From the NCBI GenBank assembly GCA_921293015.1, contig OV121086.1:25220254-25284253 (forward strand): DNA of 64,000 bases. Reading direction: 5' to 3'. Shown piece after piece: positions 36,601 through 48,300 of this stretch. Position numbers and translations under genes: made by a program. Position 1 is the stretch's first letter. The number at the start of each line of letters is the position of its first letter. Below the pieces are notes generated by a model. It worked only from the letters and a program-made list of their open reading frames with translations, was not told the origin of the DNA and searched no databases. This DNA comes from Phorcus lineatus (lineage: Eukaryota; Mollusca; Gastropoda; Trochida; Trochidae).

Positions 36601-39337
36601 AAGTGATAAATCAATCTTCACAAGACTACAATCATTACATCATGTTTAAAACTATATATTATCAAGTGTTCATCTGCCTAACTTGTTATATTTTATAGTA
36701 AATACTGGTAATTTCCATCAAAACACCATAAATGATTCCTGTCATGAAGACTATGGGAATCTTCACAATTAAGATACGCTAAATTTTATGGATTGATACT
36801 AAGATGATTGCACAAATTGAGTTTATTGTAATACTATAGGACGGACGCACATATGTTGCTCTCGCTGAATAAGAGGTGCTTTCAATTAACGCACTTAAGG
36901 GTCTCCCGCTGTGAGAAACTGCTAATTAACGGATGCTTATATGCGCCTCTCGCTGTGAGGATCTCATTATTTTGACGCATATACGCGGCTCTCGGCGTTA
37001 ATGAGTTAACATTGCACTAAGGTTACTTTAAGGACTTACGGTCACCTTAGGGTTTGTGAAAGGAGGCCCAGGATACTAATCCTTAGAGGTTGTGTCAAAC
37101 CCTTTCACCATTGATTGAAACAATCAGCAAGAGGCCCTCTAAACCTGAAATAATGCTGATGGCTTTTTAACTTCTTCGCTGATTGATGTGGTTGCAAAGG
37201 TCAGTTGACATGACCTTTATTGAGCAGTATGTAGATCAGAAGTTACAAAGTACAAGTGGTAATTTTGACCTGACTTAAATGAGATTGGTGAAATAATTCA
37301 TAACTAATGCATCTCAAAATTTGCCCATGTCGTCAATTTTGACTGCCACTTTTATCCAGTACTCGTGTATATTGAGATTTAAAATTTTTTGTTGTTGTTT
37401 ATATAGACACCCCAGTTGTTGAAATAGTTAGTTTTGTCAATCTGCCTGTTAAAGAGTGATATAAATAGAAATATCTTTTTGTTGGTAAGAAAGCTGCAAA
37501 TTGGCATATCTATAAGTTTTTTCATTATGGGTATTATGAGATGGAAAAATCAGCTGTCTTTTATTTGACTTAACTTACTTGATAATTAGTACAAAAGTGG
37601 ATCATTTGTTTGTAGTTATCTAACGTATCTTGTTATCTAATATTACATATCACACCGTGTGGCTATGTCTCTGTCTTTAAATGTTACAATCAATGATATA
37701 ATAAAATACCTGGCGCAGGCGTTAGAAACATCCTAAATAATCAAAAAGAATTTTGGTAACCGATAAACTTTTTAAAATGATTGTCATCATCAGTAGAAAA
37801 GCATGAAACCAATCTCCTCTTAATTCATTGGTTGAATTTATATTCTACAATTTCATTGGTTCATAATGATTGTACGTTGTAACAATATACTAAGTATCAA
37901 TCAAATGACATGAGGTACACCCTTTCACATCTACCGGTTGTAACCAACAGGTCCAAGGTGTGAAAATCCAATAGGTGTTTTTGGAGACAATTGAATTAAG
38001 AATTGATTTTGATGTTATATGATTACATAATGGGCACCTGTTTCTCATAAAACAGAAGACTTGTTAATCAAGTCTGATCTCCAAACAATAAACTGTAGGA
38101 CAAAAGTCTATGAAAATTTATTCTTACCAGACACAATTAAAATGTGGAACTCATTACCTGACAACCTCACAAATGCCAATACAATAAGTGAATTTAAATC
38201 TCTTTTAACAAACTCTGAATCACTAAATAGTCATGATTTAAACTACAGTAGCAGATTTTGTCAGATTGACCACACTTGCCTCAAGCTTGGCTGCAGTGAT
38301 CTAAATGCGGATAAAGTCAACAGATATATATCGACTAACGCTGAATGTGCATGTGGATATCATGATGAAGATATTATTAATTATCTTTTCATATGCAAAC
38401 TTTCTACAGATATAAGACATAATTCTTATTTTTATATAAACGGTCACAGCCTCCAAACAGTGTTATACGGATTACCATCAACTACCAGTAGTGAAAATAA
38501 AAAAATCTTAGAATCATTACACCAATATATTTGCAAGAGCAAGCGATTTGAAAGGTAAAATGAATTGATTATCATAAAAAGCAACTGCGAGTGTTTTGTC
38601 ACCTAGTTTTGTACCCATACATATTAAGTCATGTTGAATTTTTCTTGTATTTTGTTCTGTTTTATTTGTCTTGTTCTTGTGAACTTTGCTTATTACGTTT
38701 TGTACTGGTGAGGTATTCATAAAAGCAAAGCCTTGCTTGTTTACCAAACCAGATTCTTATATGAATAAAAATATGTTTAAACCAAGTCTGATCATCGTGA
38801 CAATTTGTGCAGACGTTGTAATTGCTGTACACATGCTGTAGGATAGTGTGCTTGATGTCATATGAAAGCACTGTCTTTCACTTGGAACAATGCAAATTGC
38901 TAAAGATATGTTAGATTTCAATTGATCTAAGGTTTGAGGTGTTTGGATTACTTTTGATATTCTAAACGCTGGTTAAAACAGCGAGATTTGCTGTTCGCAC
39001 GACAGGACTCAGGCTTCAATGACCACAGGCCCTCTCAGTTCTGTTAACTGGTTCTAATTATCTGGTGTTTTAAAAAAGCTTTATGTTTTTTACGGACCGA
39101 TTTCAGAAAATTTGAAGATCAGTCAATGTCAAAATCAATTATATTTTAAAGAAAACAAAATTATGGGGCAATTCAGTAGATATTTATGATACCGTAACAC
39201 ACCAGACTGACAAAAGACTTACCTGTCTGTTATGGTAAAAAATGAATTTATAATTATGTTAGTAAAAAATCTACCCAACCACCGGACAGGTTACTTTGGA
39301 AATTTGACAGTCCAACATGAAAACTTGCATACTCGGG

Positions 39338-39370
<33 letters not shown>

Positions 39371-42300
39371 GTGTTCTATGCTGTGATAGGTTGCTCTGGT
39401 TTATGTTAAACCTTTAAGATCTGTCTTTTTCAAGTTCTTTGATTTATTAAGCAAGAAAAGATTTTTGCTGAATTTTTTAACCATTACAATATAGTTGAGT
39501 AATTATTGGCAAAATTTCTGGCAGTGAGTAAATGGGCCTTGATGATATTCCATATCACAGATCTTCTGGTAACTTTTGTAAGAACAGTAAAAGGTATCTC
39601 ATGTCATATTCACTCCTTTATTGGAGAAATTGAGTGTGTTCAATTCCACATCATAATGATAAGGAAAATAGACTGTCATGACAACATCATTATACCATTC
39701 TCCCTTCAAATTCTAAGCTTAATGCTTTAATTCGGGAGCATAGTTTTATTTCGGTACTTTTTACCACATCCTGCCTGAAAGGCCTGATGTGCTTATGCCA
39801 TGTAGTAAGTCTCCTTAGCTGATGATAGCTGATAGCTGATAGCTTGATTTATAAATTTGGTGTCCCTGTGAACCCTAATATGGGCCATAGGGACAACACC
39901 CTCAAAACCTGTTATCATCTTCTTCTCCAGAGGCAAGAGGCATAAAAAGCTGAAACCTTGTGTACAGACTCCTTAGCTGATAGGGATTCTAATCTATAGA
40001 TTTAGTGATCCTCTTGACAATCCCCTAAAAACCTGTTTTCATTTTCTTCTCCAGAAGCAAATTGCCTAGAAAGTTAAAATCTTGTTTACCGACTCCTTAA
40101 GTCATTGGGATTATGATAAATAGATTTTGTGATTTTGTTGCCCCAAAATGGTAATCCTGTGACTTTTTGTGAAATAATTTGTAGATAACCTGATGAGCTA
40201 CAGAGACAATGGTTCTAATTTTTTATTGAATCTAAGATTTGTAGTTTATAGTTGTTACAGAAGTATATTAGTAATAGTACATTATTATGAAACAAAAGTG
40301 GTGCATCATTGTCAGGATATTATAAATTCTCAATTCTCTTGTATGGTAATGGGTATCAAAACAAGTCCTATTTCATTGCAATAGCACCATTAATAGATAG
40401 ATGAAATACTTAGAAACTTTTGTGCACTGACTCAGTGTTCTTCTCTGCCCAAACAGAGCAACTGACCGCAGTGTGACCCCTGTATATTGATGGTCAGGAG
40501 CATGGCAGGCAAATTGCATAGTGCTTTTCATCAGGAATTATCAGTGCATATGGGCCACTGAGTTGATTGCTCATCAGTAATTTAAACTTATTATTTGTTA
40601 ATTTATGTTTAATAAATGAAGAGAATATATCTTTTATATATATTGTTATAAATATGTAAATATCTTATCAAGTTTCAAAGTCAATAAATGTACAGTGTTC
40701 TCATGAATTTATGTAGGGAGTAAAAGAGTATTTCACTGTTGTGCTTAGAGGAGACTGCATTATGATTAAGTTATGTAGGGAGTAAAAGAGTATTTCACTG
40801 TTGTGCTGAGAGGAGACTGCATCATGATAAAGTTATGTAGGGAGTAAAAGAGTATTTCACTGTTGTGCTTAGAGGAGACTGCATTATGATCAAGTTATGT
40901 AGGGAGTAAAAGAGTATGTCACTGTTGTGCTTAGAGGAGACTGCATTATGATAAAGTTATGTAGGGAGTAAAAGAGTATTTCACTGTTGTGCTTAGAGGA
41001 GACTGCATCATGATCAAGTTATGTAGGGAGTAAAAGAGTATTTCACTGTTGTGCTTAGAGGAGACTGCATCATGATCAAGTTATGTAGGGAGTAAAAGAG
41101 TATGAGAGGAGACTGCATTATGATAAAGTTATGTAAGTAGTAAAAGAGTATTTCACTGCTGTGCTGATAGGAGACTACAATGTAGATGAAATCATGCAAG
41201 AAGTGAAAGATAATTTCACTGTTGTGCTGTTAGGAGACTACAATGTAGATGAAATCATGCAAGAAGTGAAAGATAATTTCACTGTTGTGCTTCCAGGAGA
41301 CTACATTGTGATGCTGTCAATGACAAGATGGGAGGATTGGATGAAGAAGATAGCAGGTATCTTTTCAAAGCTTTATTATTGATTCTATAGATTTTCTCTT
41401 GAAATTGAGATACCATCATTACGCTTGGTAGTATCAGTGAATGAATGTTACATCATTTACTTAAATAGTTTATTATTGTAATGTAAAGCAAATGTTATTC
41501 CAATTTGGACCATGATCTTGATGTTTATACAACAAACTCTTGTAATGTTATGCAATGTAAGAAAATGTAATTTAGGTTCATTGGAGAGCGATTTATATAG
41601 GTAAGCATTATTGCTTGTTTCCGATCCAGCTGTAGAAATGTTTAATCCAACTGGGGATTTTTTGTGTAGAAGTAGTGTGATGTCAGAGTGTAGACAATTC
41701 CTTGTTACTAACCATACCAATGCTGTTCTGAGAAGTATGGTCTACAGCATGATTGGTTGTTTTAATAAAGGTAGCCGCGCTTTGGTAAGGTAAAGAGAGG
41801 TTCTGCATATGATGTTTGCCAAAATTCTGTTTATCTTCCAAAATGATTTTCATCATGTTGCCCTATGAAAAATGTACATTTTGGAAGACTGCTGTACCTT
41901 AGAATCCCTGTCATAGCATTTTGATGATGGAGAACAGTTGTGCACTCCCTCCTGGATTCCGCGGAGGAATATTAAGAACTGCGGAATTGCAGAATCCAGG
42001 AGGGACTGGTTGTGGTGTCATGTATGGTTGCAGAGCATTGTTATATAGCATTTACTGTTGAAACTATATCCCCTTTTCATTGATAAAGAAGGTACCGGTA
42101 GCTGTGGCCATGTGTTATTGTGGCTATAACCCTTTATCTGCCCAATAAGTATGCATATTTATAATTAAGCATTAAAAATTCATTGAAATCTAAGTATTTA
42201 AGATATTTGATGAATACTTAGCTTACTGAAGAAGTTTTGAGACCAGCTATGCCTAATTGGTGCTAAGTCTCCAGTCATCCACCCTGGCTGTCATGTTGCA

Positions 42301-45300
42301 GATGAGTTGGCCCTGACATGACACTGAAAGATGTGCACCATGAGTTGGCCCTGACATGACACTGAAAGATGTGCACCATGTGTTGGCCCTGACATGACAC
42401 TGAAAGATGTGCACCATGAGTTGGCCCTGACATGACACTGAAAGATGTGCACCATGTATTGGCCCTGACATGACACTGAAAGATGTGCACCATGAGTTGG
42501 CCCTGACATGACACTTGACTGGTGTCCGCCATGAGTTAGCCCTCACATGACACTTGATAGGTGTGCACCATGAGTTGGCCCTCACATGACACTTGATTGG
42601 TGTGCACCATGAGTTGGCCCTAACATGACGCTTGATAGGTGTGCACCATGAGTTGGCCCTGACATGACACTTGATAGGTGTGCACCATGAGTTGGCCCTG
42701 ACATGACACATGATAGGTGTGCACCATGAGTTGGCCCTCACATGACACTTGATAGGTGTGCACCATAGTCTAGCTTAACTGTGCTGACATCTTGCTAGCC
42801 TCTCTTAATTCTCTTCCCAATTCAAATCTGTCTTGCATAATATATTAGTATATTTTAGTTTACGTTCAATCATTCTCTCCCGACAGAGGTAGCTCCGTCA
42901 TAAATTCCTATACAACCTCTGTCTTAATTTGAAGATTTCTTGTGCACGAAATGTAGAAAGCTGATTTGATGCAATCAAAGTTAGTTGTGCAATCAGCGAC
43001 GCAGTTTCATAAGTTATCATTCAAATCGCCTAAGTGGTTTAAACAATATTTATGCCTAAGTTATTTCCGTAAGCTTTCCAAAAGCTAAACTTTATTGGTA
43101 TATGCACCTTGCACTTTGAGGCGTCTTTACCAAACAAATTTACACGCCTCATTTTCCGGCTGTTTCATTGCACAGGCCTGTGTGATATCAAATATGTTAT
43201 TCATGCATTCGTTGTTTTCATTGCCTGAAATATAGCCAGTTTGTTTAAGTTGCAATATTGACCCGCCAGGGGAAAGTGCCGGCAGGCCGAGAAAACTTTC
43301 GTATAAGACAGGTTGTATAGGAATTTATGACGGTCCTACCTCTGTTTGGAGAGAATGACTTTTGATTAGTTTAATAAATTTTCGATAATGTTCATGTTAA
43401 AAGCTTGGATTTGTTTATGAATGCTGCTTGTTTAATTTTGAAAATAACTGATGGTTTTGAATGCCTTGTGTAGACACCTGAGTTTCAACAATGGGGAGGA
43501 TGGGGACATGAAGACAAGCCACAGGAGCAAGACACCTCGGGTAGGGATATTGATGCAACCATTACAATTTGTCAATGCCGCGTGTGCAGTATTGTAATAA
43601 GTGTTTGTGAAACATTTTTTTGTTTGACAAATTAGTGATACGGCTATTGTAAAACCATAAAATATTTGTCTTTCTTTTCATGACATTGATATCAATAGAT
43701 ATTATTGATAATGTTATCAGATTTCATTGAAAGTATAGTAAAGATTATTGTTGAACCTATATGATGTGTATGTATTTCTATGGTTCCAGGATCCTCTGTC
43801 CCACAGAATAATTGAAAAGAGACGGCGTGACCGGATGAACAACTGTTTAGCGGACCTGAGTCGTCTCATTCCTCAAAGTTACATGAAGCAGGTTAGTATG
43901 AGCTCCTAAAGTGGTCAGTAATAGTTGTGAGAGTGAGAGAGTTGACATGTCTTAGTTAAACGTGTACTCAGTTGTCAGAGAGAGAGTTGACATGTCTTAG
44001 TTAAACGTGTACTCAGTTGTCAGAGTGAGAGAGTTGACATGTCTAAGTTAAACGTGTACTCAGTTGTCAGAGTGAGAGAGTTGACATGTCTTAGTTAAAC
44101 GTGTACTCAGTTGTCAGTGGGTCAGACATGTACATGGTATGAGTAACAAGTGGACACAATGATTGAAGTAGAGAGTGTAGACTATTGAGTAAGAAGTGTT
44201 GACTGTGGTTTGAGTATGAAGTGTAAACAATGGTTGGAGTAGGAAGTTTAGACTGTGGTTTCAGAAGGAAATGTTGACTGTCATTGGAGTAAAAAGTGTA
44301 GACTAGTGAGAGTAGGAAGCGTAAACTGTGAAGAGAGTGGGAAGTGTAGACTGGGGAGGGAGTGGGAAGCGTAGACTAGGGAGGGAGTGGGAAGCGTAGA
44401 CTGTGAAGAGAGTGGGAAGCGTAGACTGTGAAGAGAGTGGGAAGCGTAGACTGTGAAGAGAGTGGGAAGTGTAGACTGGGGAGGGAGTGGGAAGTGTAGA
44501 CTGGGGAGGGAGTGGGAAGCGTAGACTGTGAAGAGAGTGGGAAGCGTAGACTGGGGAGGGAGTGGGAAGCGTAGACTGTGAAGGGAGTGGGAAGTGTAGA
44601 CTGGGGAGGGAGTGGGAAGCGTAGACTGGGGAGGGAGTGGGAAGCGTAGACTGGGGAGGGAGTGGGAAGCGTAGACTGTGAAGAGAGTGGGAAGTGTAGA
44701 CTGGGGAGGGAGTGGGAAGTGTAGACTGGGGAGGGAGTGGGAAGTGTAGACTGTGAAGAGAGTGGGAAGTGTAGACTGTGAAGAGAGTGGGAAGCGTAGA
44801 CTGGGGAGGGAGTGGGAAGCATTGACTGTGTTTTGAGTTGGAAGTTTAGACAGCCTTATTGAGTAGGAAGTGTAGATTATTGTTGGAGAAGAAATTGTGG
44901 ACTATGGTGGGAAAAGGAAGTGAGGACTGTGGAGGAAGTAGGAAGTGTAGACTGTGGCTGGAATAAAGGGTACAGACTGTAGTTAGAGTAGGAAGTGTAC
45001 ACTGTGGTAAGAGGAGGAAGTGTTCACTGTGTTTATAGTTTGAAGTGATAACTCTGAATGTAGTTGGAAATCTAGTGTAGAAACTTCTTAGCTAATGGGT
45101 ATTATGGCGTATAGATTTAGGGACCTTATAGTCACTTATATGATACATAAATAAGGCCTGTCATAGGACCATTCAAATGATTTCATTGTCTATGAACTTT
45201 TCACATTTTGAACTTCTCTTGAATTTGAAATATGGGCATGGCAGGTTTTTTTTTTATAACTTGAAATAATCTTCTCCAAAACTGATTTGAATAGGAGGCC

Positions 45301-48300
45301 AACATCATAAGAGTTACATCTTTTTTACATGGAAACTTAATTTTGTAACATTAGTAAATGACCCCCCCTTCACATATGGGTGTGGCAAGGTGTCCAACCT
45401 CAAATTTTCTTTCGTCTATTCTTCAGAATTTTCATCTTTGTTTAACCAGGGCTTAATGTTCCAATACTCTTCACAATCACCCCTGGGAAACGTCATCAGG
45501 AAATTCTGTTCTGAAATTACCTGCCCTTGATTTGTTTAAACCAATGAAACTTGTTAGTTGATTGGACATGTGAGCATTTCAAAAGACCGGTTACAACATG
45601 CTATATATTTGCGTTGAAATAAAATTACAAAACCAGTTCTTAGCTCACACTTTCGTGTTCACAGCCAATTAGGAGGGTACGTTTTCTTTGAAATTTCAAA
45701 CTCAAATTTGTGACCCTGCGCTTGAAGGGACTTGTTTGATCTCAGCATTATAAAACACATATTTTCACATCTCGTATCAAGTTGTTTCATTTGGTTTCTG
45801 ATTGATGACAAAATTCAAGGTTGTGTTATTTCAGTTCATATTTTCCTGATGAAGTTTCATGGGGTGATTATGAAGATAATCAGAACATAACCCCCTTGGT
45901 TATGAAGGATGCAGAATCTGTGAATGCTAAGAATCTCAAATTTTGAAAATAAAGTCTTCGAAGGATGAAGACTATGATGTGTCAATTCAATGGTCCTGCT
46001 CCCAATTACAGGGGAGGGCCGGGGTGCATATATAGGGTGATTCACAAAAACTTGTTGGCATAGGAAGCTCATATTTTCAGAATAACATCTTTGTTACATG
46101 AAGATTAAAGTTGGTTGATTCGGTCTTGACTCCCTCTTCAAATATGGGCGTGGTAGAGTACCCATCCTCAAACCTCCTGTTTTTATTTTTTCTTAGACAC
46201 AAATCATGCTCAGAATAAAATATTTTGTAAAAAAAAATCTGTATAGGGTGGAGACTGAGATTGGATAATTATCCTACCTCCAAAAATAAGGGTCGGGCAG
46301 GGGCCCATTTTATCTCTGTTAGGTCTTTTACTTTTTTTAGGATCATTAATGAACAGTCAAATGTGGATAGGGATGATATTTCTAAAGAGTTTTAAAGAAC
46401 TTTATGCCTTTAACATAAAGCAAAAAGGAAGATAAATGGATATTTAAATGCCCACTAAGTGTTGTCATCCCCCCTTCAAATGAAACAAAGCCCCTTGCCA
46501 GGGTTACTTTGGTAATTTTGGATGGACGGGTGGCGGAGTCCCAATGCAAGGCCGGCAGCTGTAACATGAGATTGAAGATACACATGATCCTTGGTACATA
46601 AGCCTTTGATTTACAGATTTTTTAGAGAATACATGGTGCATAAAAAGGGAACAATTCAGGGATCAAATTGCGCTTAAAGCACTTTTTTTGCTTACTGCAT
46701 GTTTGACATCTTCAATGTCCCTACTGTAGACCTGACACTGAACTTTGTAGTATATCTACCTTTCACTTATAGGTGTTCAATATTTGGTCATTTGGTCAGC
46801 AGATACATAACACTTTGATTTTGGGATTCAATGAGTATGAAAATCTCAGATATTTTTGTTGTCCATGTTCATTTTTTGAGATCCAAAAATTAGAAGAAAA
46901 TTTAACCTTGAATTGAATTTCAAGTAAAAATAAGGGTGATGTTAGAAATGATGTTTTTTATATTTTTATTACTGTCTTATTTTCATCTTCTCAGGGACAA
47001 GGCCGCATAGAAAAAACTGAAATAATAGAGATGGCTATATCACTGATCAACTCTTTGACAGAGAAGGTTAATAAACTTGGTAAGTACAAATTGTTATTAA
47101 ATGATTCTTCATTGAAAGTATGAGTGAACTCTTGAGTATCCTTGAAAGTATGAGTGAACTCTTGAGTATCCTTGAAAGTATGAGTGAACTCTTGAGTATC
47201 CTTGAAAGTATGGTTGAACTCTTGAACATCCTTGAACCTTGGATGAGAGTGAATACTAGTTATATGGGGTGAGAGGAAATGCCTGATTTTCTATTGACTT
47301 GTTATGTCTCCTGCAAAGATTGTTTTCGCCTGGTATGTGGTAAGTTCTGGTGGTGGAGTGATGCCTTATGCTACTTCTGTTTTTCTGGTTGTTATATTTT
47401 TCCTGGTTTCTATGAAACAATTTGGACTTAGTGCACATAAAGGCTGGAAATGATGTCAACCCCCTATCTCAAAGTCTATTCAGTATTAATTTATGAGAGT
47501 TGATGAGATTTAGTGGTGGAGTGGTGCCTTTTGTAACAAAGGCTATTCTGAATATCTAGCCCAGGCCCAATGGGGGCATGGCATGACATGGCGTCCGGCA
47601 TCAGGTCGTCCGTAAACTTTTCACTATTTCATGTTCTTCTCCAGAACCATTGGCTCAGAAAAACTTAAATCTTATGTACAAACTCCTTGACTAATGAGGT
47701 TTTTAAGTCATAGATTTTGTGACTATGTGGCCACAGGCGTCACATCTTAAAAACTTATTTTCATCATCTTGTCCAGAAGCAAGAGGTCTAGAAAGCTGAA
47801 ACCTTGTGTGAGGTCTCCTTAGCTGATGGGAATTTTGATTTATAAATTTGGTGACCCTGTGACCGTTACGTTTCCGCCACAGGGACCACGCCTTAAAAAC
47901 CTATTTTCATCTTACAAAGTTACAAAAACTACAAAGCCAAGGGCTCTATTATTTATTTTTTCTGGTTTCAATGGAAACAATTTGAACTTTGTGTATTGAG
48001 GATTGGGACCTTGTGCTTTTGTTTCCGGGCCATTACTAAAACAATGTAAAATTATTTTTTTTTATACGAAAAACTTGGTATGTGGTTAGACCTAGTGGTG
48101 AAGTGGAGTTTTTGGCTGTTTTCGTTTTTCTGGTTTATATTTTTGGCTTCCATGGAAACAAGTTAATATTATTGCATATAGAAGGAAAGCATTATTCTTT
48201 CGTTTCTAGGCAATATCACTAAAGTAGCTCAATATTTCTGAAACTGGGTATTTGGTTAGACTGTGGAGTGGTGCCTTGTGCTACTTTAATCATTCTGATT

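Larger units (their letters stand above)
34198..37069 (+). mobile_element. Small CTTTCACAAA-type MITE split by three TTAA elements
   Basis: The ends are GGGCCTCCTTTCACAAA (left) and TTTGTGAAAGGAGGCCC (right). Removing the three internal TTAA elements leaves a short palindrome-like MITE of about 130 bp with AGGTTAACC and CTAAGGTTAC motifs. A related fragment at 12,537-12,615 shares AAAGTAACCTTAGTGCAATG. No clear target duplication was found, although AGGAT occurs just outside both ends. Confidence 0.65.
33660..41296 (+). other. cwo intron 1 (proposed)
   Basis: 7.6 kb between donor gtgagc and acceptor ttccag. It holds the nested TTAA elements (34.2-37.0 kb), a LINE C-terminal fragment (38.1-38.8 kb), a (GGCA)n run, a dispersed intron repeat (39.8-40.1 kb) and the 62-63-bp acceptor-like array at its 3' end. 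No other gene was seen. Confidence 0.5.

Noticed and set aside
41161-41382. 73-aa protein with 21-aa repeats ([12 protein letters not shown])
   Set aside because: The frame runs through the 63-bp units, and the cwo reading of the last exon uses another frame that joins in phase to exons 1 and 3.
42253-42741. 162-aa antisense protein with 13-residue repeats
   Set aside because: It is a translation of the 38/39-bp minisatellite, open in all three antisense frames.
44376-44822. 148-aa antisense proline/serine-rich protein
   Set aside because: It is a translation of the 25-bp minisatellite; the 25-residue period equals three units.
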